DNA from: Glandiceps talaboti
Taxonomy: Eukaryota; Hemichordata; Enteropneusta; Spengelidae
Assembly: GCF_964340395.1 (NCBI RefSeq)
Contig: NC_135549.1
Span: 16,595,842 to 16,659,841 of the forward strand
DNA length: 64,000 bases
Direction of reading: 5' to 3'
Notes under the pieces: generated by a model
Told to the model about the DNA's origin: nothing
The model's database searches: none
What the model saw: the letters and a program-made list of their open reading frames with translations, nothing else
Made by a program: the position numbers and the translations under genes
Part shown: positions 1-12,074 of the stretch, piece by piece
Layout: every line of letters starts with the position of its first letter
How positions within the stretch are numbered: the first letter of the stretch is position 1

Positions 1-1847
1 TCAAATTAGTTCTGTAATTATGATTTCAAAGTGAAATAAATTGAGTTCTTTCATGTTGTTTTATTCCGACAGAGCCCAACACCAACTGACTCTCCAAAAC
101 TAACATTTTCCACAGAAACAGTTGAGATATGATGGAAGTAAATTGGTCAAATCAAGATACAGAAAAGGAAACATTCAAAGTGTATTATGCAATTACTGTA
201 ACAATACTTTATTTTTTAAGAAAGTATGCATGAAGTGTAAAACATGAAGCGTAAGACACAAAAAACAATATTCTGTGTATTCTGTATTACATTGGTATTA
301 CAGGTAGGTCAAATAAGCAGTTTTTAATGAGTTCTCATCGGTGCATGTATGGAATTATTGCTTCTACAAGAAAGTATTTGCAAGGTTTTAAAAACTGTTA
401 TTACAGAGGGAGAACTCTGGTACAATCTGTTGTTTCCTGTACATCCAATTTTGATGTTGGTGGAAAATTGCTGAAAAGGTGTGGTTAATATAAAAGTAGA
501 TCCCACTCACTAGCTACTTGGAACAAGAATGAAAACTTATTCGGTGATTAGTATAAATGAATGTATTGCATCAAAACTGTTATCATGGTAGCCACCATCA
601 ATTTGGATTATGTTGGTCTGTACTGTGTGATGTACATTGTGCTTTAAACATTCCATAGTGAACTGAAAAGTATTACTTGTATTGTTGACTGTGTAAAGTA
701 TTACACAATTAATGGGAGTAGATTTAAATGAGAGGAGAGGTCTCCTGAATACATTGTATATGTTGGTGTATGGTGCAATTCATTCTGACCTGTTCAGTTC
801 CATGTCCCATGTTATCAATGCATGACGTTAAGAATGATGTCTGTACTTCCAAGCAAATATTTACTTAGAAAAATTGAATTTGAAGTACAAACTGATGACA
901 CTTTACTTTGATGTTGGAAAGTGCGTTTACATTATCCCATCTACAACTGAATGGGATCAACTATTCCGAAAGTACATTGTGTATCATTGGTAGTAGCCAT
1001 GTCATGTGTGGTATTACTTGTATGCCAAATACATAAACATATGTACTTAGACTAGTATTGAAACAAGAAAGGGCATATTAGAAGAACCACATAGAAAAGA
1101 GTGTCATGATTATACTCCTGTATTCAAAATTTAAAGAGTGTAAGCTACACAAATGTATCTTCAAACATTTATTTGTTAAGAAAAAGTACAACATTTGTAG
1201 GCCGGTAGCTAGACTGTAAATTACACCACCAGGGGGGTCCTTATCATCCTTCCCCTAATGTTTGTCAAATGGGGTGATAAGAATGTCCACAATGGCTGAT
1301 CTTTTAGTCATGTCAGTAGTCTCCTGTATAACTTTATTATAGTTTTGCATGTAATATCAGTTTACTTGAATTTGTCTAATTTTGGCAGGTTGTAAGTACT
1401 CTAAGTCAGATACCCTCCTAGTATATTAAACAAATGGAAGGAAACCGATGTTAGAATACAGGGCTAGGTTGATATATGTTTCCTGTCTTCCTGTGATACA
1501 AAATATAAACAATTTATTGGGTTGAAGGGCAAGTCCTGTGTCCTTCAAGTGGACCTAAGTTTATAGTACAGATACAAAGGAAGTCCTGTCTTAGGAAGAG
1601 TTATTTAGAAAAACTCAGTTAATAGGAGAATAGAAATATAAATCCATGTGAAAATACCATAATGTGCGAATGCACACTGTTTTTATTTTCTTGATATATC
1701 TTGCTTGAAACTTGCCATCATGACATTCCAAGGGCCCCTCATTGTCTGTATTGCAGCATTTGTTACTAAGCAGTCAATATTCATAAACACGAGGTAACTG
1801 TTACTGTTGTTGTTGGTTGCTTTTTCTATTGAGCTGTGTAATATTGA

Positions 1848-1878
1848 TTTTATTTATTTATTTATTTATTTATTTATT
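1848..1878. repeat. (TTTA)n microsatellite
   Basis: About seven and a half uninterrupted TTTA units. Confidence 0.95.
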
Positions 1879-2736
1879 GTATTTATTTTGATTTTGATTT
1901 TATGTACAGTGTGTTTTGCTTGGCTGATGTACTGTCATGACTGTTAACTTTTAATGCTAGTATTATTGAATAATATTTGCTGAATTTTACAGGTACTTAG
2001 AGAGATGTACGAGTACTACTTATTTATGAGTAAATATAATATTCATTTTACAGAGCATGCTGAACTTTAAATAGAAATATATTAAGCTAATCTAATATTT
2101 ATAAATAGTAGACACATTTGGAAGACATTAAAGAAATAGGAAGTATAAAGCTCGCCATACAAAAATTAGCTCAAGAGACTTACCATGGTCACTATTAGCA
2201 CAGGATAGCCTGTATTATAATACACAGTTTTCATATTGCTGATTGGCTTAGATCAAGTCACATGGTATGGACTAGTGACCTATTGTGACCTCATTTTGCA
2301 TCATACAGAGGGCACCATTTGTTTTCCCTTTTCCTTGGCGCACAGGAGTTCTGTCAGTGATTTACTTTGACTATGAAAAGAATGTATGCCAGAGAAAGTG
2401 TTGTTATAGATCATTTATTGCCTGGCCTTATTCAGACACTATAGTACTAGTAGTAGACATCTTATTACCCCTCATGGTGTTATGTAGCAACCATTTTCTT
2501 GATTTTCAGCCTTGGGGAAATAGTCGCTGCATAACACCCCTCAATGTAGTAGATGTTGACCAGTGCCCTCATCAGGCAATAAAGTGTTAAATATTGACCA
2601 TGACAAGTCCCTTGGTTATAGAACATTGTTACTGTTATGCAGGAAGTTTTGAAATGAACTGAATATGAAAGAGAGTAGCTGATGAACTACATACATAGTA
2701 TGGTTTTAAGCTCTTACTGTAGTTGAAAATGATATT

Positions 2737-2885
2737 TTTGCTAAGGTTGGGCAACGGCAGAAACAGAAAGGGGTAAGGTACATTGTTTCCTATAGAAGCT
2801 ATGATAATTATGTTTTGGAAACCTGGTAAAATGACCGAGGAACGTTGGTAGGTTTTACCTGCTTCCCTCAGCAAATAAAAAAATG
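2737..2885 (+). repeat. Dispersed repeat family D1, copy 1
   Basis: It starts TTTTTGCTAAGGTTGGG, has AACAGAAAGGGGTAAGG, and ends near CCTCAGCAAATAAA. Related segments occur at 52843-53000 (same strand) and, inverted and internally amplified, at 35880-36345. Confidence 0.65.
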
Positions 2886-4080
2886 GAGCACTTTTACTGT
2901 ACAACATATCATAGTCAAAATAATCTGTGATGAAAAAGAAACCATGTTTATACACCCACCATCATATAAGTGTTTTGTTGTTGACTTCAACACAAACAGA
3001 TGGATCCATCAATGGACCAATCAATATTTTACAATACAAACCAGATCAAAGAATGCAGCTATCAGTGTTGACAATTGAGATAGTCTTGATATTAATCACA
3101 AAAACATAGCACAATTTATCTGTGTACAAAACTGTCTGATTCTGCAGATTGATGCAACCTTTGATGTGGTTTGGAAGACAGTCAAGCATTGCGGGGTCAT
3201 GAAAAGACTGTTAAACATTGCCTTGTTCATGAAATGGCAAGTCTGTCTGTGTTAAATTATGAAATGTCTAGAGCTGTCATGACATCACAAATATATTTGG
3301 CTGGTGGAATGTTTAGTTATGAAAGAAAAGTTAACCCCTTCAATACTGAAAACATTCCCGCTAAAATTGTTTGGACAAAATTCTTGTTTTATGTAAGTTT
3401 TTGGCATATATCAACTTCATTTTACACTGGAATTAAAGAAATGTTACTTCCTAATAAAGTAATATTATTGTAATTATGAAAATATTCATATAAATTGGGT
3501 CCCCATAATATTTAAAACTCGTCTCTAGTCATGAAAGGGTTAATAAGAGTTGATAAGGGGTAGCTGCATAAGTGTCTACCATACCTTTATTTATAGATTT
3601 TATTATAAGGAACATTAACTCATAGAATGAATACTCTACCATTACTATAGTGTCTAGAGATATGGTATCATGTATAGAAGAGTAATGTGTGTACATTCCA
3701 TGATCCAGAGTTTTCGGTATATGATGGTTTACTGGTTACATCCCTATTATGTTATAGCTTTTGTTCAACTTTGTTTTGAATGGTGACAATAATCTATTAT
3801 TTCACATTATTACTTCAATTTCCAGGTAATCTTTATTCAATCCAAGCTACAATCATTCTGTTATGTTCACCTAGCTCAATGCCCCAAAATCTGCTGTGAA
3901 CCTTATATGCTATATTTTACCATCATCATTGTACTCAGAAATTTAGGTAGGAACCTCTTCTGACATAATTATATCGATATTGCTGTGAAATTGATTTAAA
4001 AAAAAGAAAAGTTTTCTGTGACTTTTTGTATTAGGGATTCCCATTTCATTACTGGTAGTATCCAATACAATTCAATTTAT

Positions 4081-4111
4081 CTCAGACCACTAAAAAAGTT
4101 AGTGGTCTGAG
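4081..4111. repeat. Short perfect hairpin
   Basis: Thirteen-base arms CTCAGACCACTAA / TTAGTGGTCTGAG flank a 5-base loop. No poly-T or gene context gives it a role. Confidence 0.8.
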
Positions 4112-4570
4112 AATTTATACATACTTTGTCCATCATGAGGAAGGCTCAGTACCAAATACAGAAGCCATGTGACCATTTCCATTCTGTGTTTTCATTAGAA
4201 TCATTCAAACTACTAAAACAATCCCATGTCAGACTTGCACCATAAAGCAAGTTGGACTGTACACAGGACGCTTGGATTGAACAAAGATTGTATCCTCAGC
4301 TGAGAATTTCAAACCAAACAAGGAAATACACATGAAAAAAGAAGAGAAACATGTAAAAATTTATACTAGAGATAAGTAGGAGGAGATGAATTCTCTCAGG
4401 AAAATATCACTTTTGAAAGTTGTGTGTATGTAACTATGTTCTAATTTATGAAGTCATTTTATTTAGACTTGTATTTTATATTTTGTTCCAGAGTCTTGTA
4501 CAGATTTATTTATTTTTGTAAAATATTGGTTTTTATTGCCAAAAAATGTGATATTTTCCATTTTCCAATA

Positions 4571-5150
4571 GTGGCTATATGAATGCACATAGCATGCATG
4601 TACTTTTAAGAGTTGCAGGATGTCAATGAAGTGTTACATGTTTTTCTGAGTATTGTTCCCTCTATCACCAGCTCATCAGGTATAGATTTCACATAAGGAG
4701 TGTGGTGTCATAAATGTGGAATATTGTAGAAGGAAGTAGAAGGATAGATGAATACACATAACATGCATGTACTGTTAAGAGTTGCAGGATGTCTATGAAG
4801 TGTATGCATCTTTCAGATTATTAATCGACTATTACCAACTCAGTAGTAGATTTCATGTAGGGAGAGTTGTGTTATAAATGTGGAATATTGTAGAAGGAAT
4901 GCTGTGTACATGACATTGTATATGTACATGTATGTGTCTTTCAGATTATCAATCCACTATCTCCAACTCAGTTGTAGATTTCATGTACGGAGAGTGGTGT
5001 TATAAATATGGAATATTTGTAGAAGGAAAGCTGTGTACATGCAAGTGTCTTTCAGATTATCAATCCACTATCACCAACTCAGTTGTAGATTTCATTTAGG
5101 AAAAATGATGTAATAAATGTGGAATACTGTAGCAAGAAAGCAATGCACGT
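4571..5150. repeat. Degenerate long-period tandem repeat (about 120-170 bp units, 3-4 copies)
   Basis: Shared blocks include AAGAGTTGCAGGATGTC, CTTTCAGATTATCAATCCAC, CCAACTCAGTTGTAGATTTC and ATAAATGTGGAATATTGTAG, repeated in the same order with small indels. Confidence 0.75.
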
Positions 5151-5804
5151 GTCTGAGAAGTATGTTTTGGATTCTTAGTACTCTGGCAAGTTTATAGACT
5201 GTAAGATACATCATGTTGTTCAGCCCTATCAGGCTTCTTAACCACAACTGTACTAATGAGTGATGGCTGATAGCTGCCACTAATGTTTGTATCTTACACA
5301 GACTATCAAATTTACTATCAGCAAACTAAAATAGACACAAACTAAAATTGCATTTGGTAGCTAGATTAGACATGTAGGTGATAGCAGCACCTTGGTTATG
5401 CAGAGATAATCAATGCATGCTCTAATCAAGATATTGTAAATACATGAATAGATGAAATCTAGTTGGGAGATTATGGAAGTCTACAAAATAATACACTGTA
5501 TAGACAGCTTATATCAAAGTAAGAATTGAGGTTGAATATGCTGCCACTTTAGGAAAACGCTATCAGAGACACGGCCATATACTTTGAGTGTATGTACTTT
5601 CACATCCATCCATAGATAGCTTACATGTTGCAATAATAGTTTTTGCTATGTCTGTGTTAGTGTGCCGATAGTCTACCTGCCATTTTTGTATATATCAGAG
5701 TGAGATGTGCAAAAGGGTATTCATATCAACTTCCTGCCTAGCTAACATATATGAGGATTCATGAAAAGATGTTATTCTTGTTCTCTTCCTGGTATTGTGA
5801 CAGT

Positions 5805-7620
5805 GTTTCAGTTATGAATACATGCAAATGTCTTTGAAACTGTCACTGTTTCACACAAAAAACTTGTATGCGTTAGAAACCTACGTTTCAGTCATGAATA
5901 CATGCAAATGTCTTTGAAACTGTCACTGTTTCACACAAAAAAACTTATACGTCTTAAGATCTTAGACACCTCGCTATGTTTCAGTTATGACTACATGCAA
6001 ATGTCTTTGAAACTGTCACTGTTTCACACTAAAAAACTTGTATGCGTTAGAAACCTACGTTTCAGTCATGAATACATGCAAATGTCTTTGAAACTGTCAC
6101 TGTTTCACACTAAAAAACTTGTATGCATTAGAAACCTACGTTTCAGTCATGAATACATGCAAATGTCTTTGAAACTGTCACTGTTTCACACAAAAAACTT
6201 ATACGTCTTAAGATCTTAGACACCTAGCTATGTTTCAGTCATGAATACATGCAAATGTCTTTGAAACTGTCACTGTTTCACACTGAAAAACTTATACGTC
6301 TTAAGATTTTAGACACCTAGCTATGTTTCAGTCATGAATACATGCAAATGTCTTTGAAACTGTCACTGTTTCACACTGAAAAACTTATACGTCTTAAGAT
6401 TTTAGACACCTAGCTATGTTTCAGTTATGACTACATGCAAATGTCTTTGAAACTGTCACTGTTTCACACTGAAAAACTTATACGTCTTAAGATCTTAGAC
6501 ACCTAGCTATGTTTCAGTTATGAATACATGCAAATGTCTTTGAAACTGTCACTGTTTCACACTAAAAAACTTGTATGCGTTAGAAACCTACGTTTCAGTC
6601 ATGAATACATGCAAATGTCTTTGAAACTGTCACTGTTTCACACTAAAAACTTATACGTCTTAAGATCTTAGACACCTAGCTATGTTTCAGTTATGAATAC
6701 ATGCAAATGTCTTTGAAACTGTCACTGTTTCACACTAAAAACTTATACGTCTTAAGATCTTAGACACCTAGCTATGTTTCAGTTATGAATACATGCAAAT
6801 GTCTTTGAAACTGTCACTGTTTCACACTAAAAAACTTGTATGCGTTAGAGACCTATGTTTCAGTCATGACTACATGCAAATGTCTTTGAAACTGTCACTG
6901 TTTCACACTAAAAAACTTGTATGCGTTAGAAACCTACGTTTCAGTCATGAATACATGCAAATGTCTTTGAAACTGTCACTGTTTCACACTAAAAAACTTA
7001 TACGTCTTAAGATCTTAGACACCTAGCTATGTTTCAGTCATGACTACATGCAAATGTCTTTGAAACTGTCACTGTTTCACACTAAAAAACTTGTATGCGT
7101 TAGAGACCTATGTTTCAGTCATGACTACATGCAAATGTCTTTGAAACTGTCACTGTTTCACACTAAAAAACTTGTATGCGTTAGAAACCTACGTTTCAGT
7201 CATGAATACATGCAAATGTCTTTGAAACTCAATGTTTCACACTGAAAAACTTATACGTCTTAAGATCTTAGACACCTAGCTATGTTTCAGTTATGAATAC
7301 ATGCAAATGTCTTTGAAACTGTCACTGTTTCACACTAAAAAACTTATACGTCTTCAAGATTTTAGACACCTAGCTATGTTTCAGTTATGAATACATGCAA
7401 ATGTCTTTGATATTGTCACTGTTTCACACTAAAAAACTTGTATGCGTTAGAAAACTAGGTTTCAGTCATGAATACATGCAAATGTCTTTGAAACTGTCAC
7501 TGTTTCACACAAAAAACTTATACGTCTTCAAGATTTTAGACACCTAGCTATGTTTCAGTTATGAATACATGCAAATGTCTTTGAAATTGTCAGTTTCACA
7601 CTATAAAAATTTGTATGACT
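5805..7620. repeat. Octamer-bearing satellite array: 21 units of two length classes
   Basis: The constant half is TACATGCAAATGTCTTTGAA followed by CTGTCACTGTTTCACAC. Two tails alternate: type A (TTGTATGCGTTAGAAACC, unit about 80-82 bp) and type B (TTATACGTCTTAAGATC with GACACCTAGCTATG, unit about 90-96 bp). Starting from the octamer at 5823, the tail order is ABAABBBBABBAABAABBAB, then a diverged last unit. Every unit holds ATGCAAAT, the canonical POU/Oct octamer. The open frames across it (5902-6219, 6793-7026, 7048-7245) are repeat by-products. Confidence 0.95.
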
Positions 7621-8140
7621 AACACACTTTGTGACTATTTTGTACAAAATATACAAGATGAGTAATTGGAAAGTGCTCCCTGTTTACGATGCATGTTTAG
7701 AAAATTTGAAATGGATTGCACTGACTCAGTTGAACATTATTAGCCAGAGTACATGTATGTGCCTCAAAACATAGATGGTCCAAATAGCCAAGATTAGTGA
7801 AAATTACTTGTTGTTAAGTTAAAATTGTAATAAGAACTGTAGCAATATCACTCATAATAAAGAAACAAGGTTATGACATGTAACTGAAGTCATAGAGGAC
7901 AGAGACCACTCTAAATGTAGAATATGATAGAGACATAACATATAGTACATTACATTCTGCCTCAAGTATCACAGTAAAAGCTACAGTCGTTGCGATCTCT
8001 TTCCAATGTCCATGATTATGATGATGTTGAGTAGCCTGTAATTAGATCTGATACATAAAAATTGACATTTTGTTACCATATGTCTTTGATTGGTTAATAT
8101 AATGCCACACACCTACACTGTATATTTTGATAACATTCAT
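7621..8140. other. Nothing recognised
   Basis: AT-rich sequence between the octamer satellite and the hairpin that precedes the DUF3504 remnant; no gene or repeat was seen. Confidence 0.5.
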
Positions 8141-8264
8141 CGTGTGATAGATAATGAACGAGTTTGGTTGATTATGCGTTATAACACGAGGGGCGTAGCC
8201 CCGAGTGTTTGACGCATAATCAACCAAACTCGTTCATTATCTCACTTATCACCACGGCGATAAC
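8141..8264. repeat. Perfect 30-bp inverted repeat (hairpin) upstream of DUF3504 remnant
   Basis: Arms 8150-8179 and 8212-8241 are exact reverse complements. The 32-base centre itself folds (AACACGAGGGGC / GCCCCGAGTGTT, two mismatches). Outside the arms the similarity continues imperfectly (CGTGTGATA on the left, the complement of CGTGGTGATAAG on the right). It probably marks the 5' boundary of the mobile unit. Confidence 0.85.
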
Positions 8265-8395
8265 AATAGAATTTGCATGTATTCCAAGTCTGTCAGGTGG
8301 CAAGCTAGAACTAGTTTTACATTGATTTTGTTTTTGCTATTGACTCTTCCCGCACTTTTTTCAGTTGAGCAAATGCAGTGATTGAGGGCCTAAGT

Positions 8396-9312
8396 ATGAA
8401 TCTCGAAACATCCTTCAATTTTGGGGTTCAGTGGGACGAAGTGACTTTAACTCAACTCGATTCAATTCCAACACAAGAGCTCTGTCCTGTGAGTGGACCG
8501 ATTAATGAAAATCGATTTGCCAAACCCTTAACGGAGTCTCAATTTCAACAAAGTTTGAGAGAAAGAATACCAGTGCGAACTAGGCATGCCAACAGTTGGG
8601 CTTTGTCTCTCTACAATGAATGGGCAACTTGGAGAAAAGTTCAGACTTACAGCGTTGTAGACCATCATTGGCCGATACCCACTTTGGAATCCGGTTCACT
8701 AGAATCCCTTGATAACTGGTTAGCAAGGTTTATATACGAAATAAAGCGAAGAGATGGTAAGCCGTATCCCCCTAATACATTGACGAATGTAGCTGACGGA
8801 TTGCAACGTCACTTAGTCGACGTCTGTGATCGTAGGGATGCCATTTGTTTAAAAAGACCGATGGGACATTCAAAACATTTCGGGATGCATTGGAAAAGCG
8901 CAAGAAAGAGTTAATGTCTGAAGGTGTAGGGGTTGTTGTGAGAAAAGCCGATCCTGTGACGGAAGATGACGAGAAGGTTCTATGGGAAAGTGGCGTTTTC
9001 GATACAAAGACAGCGCGAGGGCTGTCATATATCGTCTACTTTTATAACTGTAAAATGTTTGGATTCAGAGCCATGGATGAGCATGTAAATCTGGATGCTA
9101 GTCAGTTTCATGTCGGATTCGATGACAAGGGACGAAAGTTTTTGCAGTACGAAGGTCGTTTACCAAAGACTTGCACTAAATATTGTCCAAAGACAGCAGA
9201 ACGTACGTCTAGTACTCAGAGTAACGTGTTACACATCGTTGTTCCTGACGGAGTTGACTTAGTGTGTTTGGAACGATCCAGGAAAAAAATGACAATTACG
9301 TTTGACTTCTAA
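8396..9312 (+). pseudogene. DUF3504 / Crypton-type tyrosine recombinase-like remnant, frameshifted
   Basis: Two overlapping frames form one domain. The first (ATG at 8396, stop at 8914) has an RTRHANSWALSLYNEWATWR stretch and YPPNTL..GLQRHL, the N-terminal signature of DUF3504 proteins (ZMYM2-4, QRICH1, KIAA1958, KCTD1), which descend from Crypton recombinases. Similarity then moves by -1 at about 8848 into the second frame: TFKTFRDALEKRKKEL, VLWESGVFDTKTARGL and NCKMFGFRAMDEH, where the R of FGFR matches the first catalytic Arg. The second frame stops at 9312, before the HxxR and Tyr that a working recombinase needs. A polypyrimidine-AG acceptor-like site precedes it (8349-8364) and an AATAAA follows (9363-9368). 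It is probably a decayed mobile-element gene; an exon of a domesticated gene is less likely. Confidence 0.75.
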
Positions 9313-9446
9313 TGCTTTCTAGCAATGAATGCGTTTTCAAATTGCAGTCACGCATCCTCTTGAATAAAACTGATTGTTTGTCATGACTAGAAGTGTATTT
9401 ATTGATGTTGATGTTGATGTTGATGAATGTATTGTTGCATACCATA

Positions 9447-9600
9447 TATCAGGTGGCTATATCCTGTCAACCAATCAGAGGCAAGACTCGTGCCGTGGAT
9501 TATGGTCATAATGCACTAGTGAAGAGTGGGTTATGGCTTATAATCTACGGCAATCCTGGACCCTGATTGGTGGACGGAGTGTAGCCGTGTGATAAGATAT
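9447..9600. repeat. Imperfect inverted repeat (about 57-bp arms) downstream of DUF3504 remnant
   Basis: The segment starting GGCTATATCCTGTCAACC (about 9453) pairs, with scattered mismatches, with the segment ending GGTGGACGGAGTGTAGCC (about 9585). Both arms hold the core ACCAATCAG. The right outer edge carries CGTGTGATA (9586-9594), the same nonamer found at the left edge of the 8141 hairpin. Confidence 0.75.
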
Positions 9601-11296
9601 GATATTGCATACACTATTAACAGGGACTGTATATATTACTTGTAAGATTTCTCATACACAAATTCACAATCACCATGTTGAACTTTGTGTCATGCATGGA
9701 ACTAATATTAGTAATAATGATAGAAACAACGGGGAACTGGGGGGGGGGGGAGGTGTTTAAACCTGCACTAGCTGCAACTGGGATATTTTTTCATCAAATA
9801 ACCAATAAATCCATGACCATGGCATCCATATTCAGGATCATTTAGCAATCTATTCCATACTTTTGAAGATTTGCCACATACATTGCACGAGACTAAGTAT
9901 AGAAATAATTCAAATGTGTCTACCTCTATACTTTTAGAGATGAACTTTCTGTTTAAATCTGACCTTTGTGTATTGTACTATGTATAGTTGATTTTCCATT
10001 TCCTGTAGGATGTAGAGTATTTTGGTCAATTAACAACACTTTATGTTATGAGTAGACATTGTTATGAATGATATTATGAACTTGCTAGTTAACATATAGG
10101 ACCATATTTCAGACAGCATTTAAATCAACATAATACTTGTAGTGTGTGTGTGTGTGTGGGGGGGGGGGGTCCTATGTCTTTGAACATAGAACACTTGTTG
10201 TAAAACTAGATATTAGTTATTACAAAATGGGTATTTCTCTTTCATTGAACATATATGGGAAAGTAAAAAAAACAACTTATTTACAGTGGCAGGAGTTGAT
10301 TCAATAACTATATGTTTAGCATGGTGTACTCTGAATTTTTGATACTTGGGGATGCATGCACATCCTTTCAACGATACCCACATACATAGCATATGACCAA
10401 TTTAGTCATTAGACAGTCAAACATGGCAGCAGGAAGTGGTAAACAAAATTGGAAAGTTTATTTCTACAAACTGTCCTAAAATCAGGAAAACAACGCACTT
10501 CTATGTCAAGCAAAGTGTTGAAATATGGTTTTATAGTAGCTGTGCATGTTTTATGTCATTTATTGGGAGACGTTATTAAGTAGTCCCTGGTGTAGTAATC
10601 TACTGGTGTATACCTCCTCCAGTCACTGAATAGACTTTTTGACAAGAATTAACATAGAGGTACTAAGTAGAAGTGGGTGCTGAATAAAGTCGACCCAGTT
10701 ACAGTCTCAGTACAGCGCCCTCGTAGCCAACATATAGAAAATAAATGACCCACTTTGTGAACATTGTCATTTACAAGGCTTCAGTCTACTTAGCTTGTTT
10801 TTCTGTGTTTCTATAGTTTTGAGTTGTTTTCAAATTCAATTCACCAGTTCATTGCTTTTGTCTTCTATCCGTATACCTGGTGTAACAGCAAAACAATGTC
10901 TAGCCATTAATCTCTAATCTCATAACAAATATGCTAGTACCACTGTTTATATCTGTTTGTATGTTTAGTGACATGTGCATGATATATCCCTCAAAATTCA
11001 TGAATGTATAGTGAAAAGTAACTTTGTGCATATACAACATTTATAGCTATTTAGTATGGCCACGTTAGAGTTATATATACTGTCACCGTGTGAAAAGTTA
11101 CTCCTGAAGCAACAGTACAATAAATTTTCATAATCTAGTAATGGACATTTTTTTTGTAATTATAATTTAATGGTAATGTCAGCTTGGTTGAATATAGAGG
11201 TTCATTCTGAGGATAAAATTATTTACCTTAGATTTGCTCCCATCTGATTGACTAATATATATTTGAGAATATAGGTTTTGAGAAATGTTGTGACGC
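9601..11296. other. Nothing recognised apart from G-runs
   Basis: AT-rich, with G homopolymers at about 9739-9751 and a (TG)n-G13 tract at about 10142-10170. No coding signature on either strand. Confidence 0.5.
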
Positions 11297-11612
11297 TGTT
11301 GTACTGTGTATGAACCAGTGTGAGTGTTCTAAGACTTGTCACATGTACGCTGTTGTACTGTGCATGAACCAATGTGAGTGTTTTAAGACATGTCGCACGT
11401 ACTCTGATGTACCCTGTATGAACCACTGTGAGTGTTTTAGACATGGCACGTGTCCTCTGTTGTACTGTATGAACCAGTAGGAGTGCATGTCACGTGTACT
11501 CTGTTGTACTGTGTATGTACCAGTGTGTGTAAACATGTGACATGTACTCTGCTGTACTGTGTATGAACCAATGTGAGTGTTCTAAGACATGTCACATGTA
11601 CTCTGGTGTCAT
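11297..11612. repeat. 54-bp minisatellite, about 6 copies
   Basis: Each unit starts TGTTGTACTGTGTATGAACC, continues AGTGTGAGTGTTCTAAGAC and ends ATGTCACATGTACTC. The open frames at 11223-11676 on the minus strand are its by-product. Confidence 0.9.
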
Positions 11613-11699
11613 AATCCAACACATACACATATGCACACCACTGTAATCCAAACCAAACCAGGCCAGTACAATACATAGTAATATGATTGACGTATGAAC

Positions 11700-11723
11700 G
11701 CCCCCCCCCCCCCCCCCCCCCCT
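11700..11723. repeat. Poly-C tract (about 22 C)
   Basis: Homopolymer; its length is uncertain in most sequencing data. Confidence 0.9.
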
Positions 11724-12067
11724 CACATGCAGGAACAATTTATCTGCTTCTCTTTTACCATGACCACCATGAGATAATACAGTTCTCACAATAACAAATT
11801 TTAATGAATATGCCAGTTTATTGAAACAAAAGACAAAACATGGTTTCAAGCAAAACCATCCTTTCATTTCTCTAAATGTAATAATATGCAGTAATCCCAA
11901 AGTTTGTTTAAATATAGACCTATTCAATACGCAAACAATACACAAATATTGTTGAAAATGTTAAACTCTAGAAGTAATAATGAGCTAATCACAATAAGCT
12001 GATTGATATAAATGGTGAGAAAAAAGTTATCTCTGTATAAAGCAGACAGAACAACATTATTCACACG

Positions 12068-12074
12068 GAGGTAG
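12068..12074 (-). promoter_or_regulatory. possible second let-7 seed match (7-mer) downstream of HMGA stop
   Basis: CTACCTC on the minus strand, about 2.06 kb past the predicted stop. It matters only if the HMGA 3'UTR reaches this far, as the roughly 3-kb human HMGA2 3'UTR does. The transcript end here cannot be placed: several AATAAA motifs on the minus strand (for example near 13670 and 11817) are possible. Confidence 0.25.

Larger units (their letters stand above)
1..4570. other. No gene recognised (AT-rich)
   Basis: The open frames here (for example 2285-2590 + and 3171-3473 +) show no family signature, no splice-site pattern I could build on and no codon character. It could be intergenic, intronic or 3'UTR of a neighbour. 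It contains a (TTTA)n run, one copy of a dispersed repeat and a short perfect hairpin, listed separately. Confidence 0.5.

Noticed and set aside
2285-3473. Three frames of about 100 codons
   Set aside because: Low-complexity AT-rich translation without family signature.
5902-7245. Family of short repeat peptides
   Set aside because: Produced by the octamer satellite; frames break at every type B unit.
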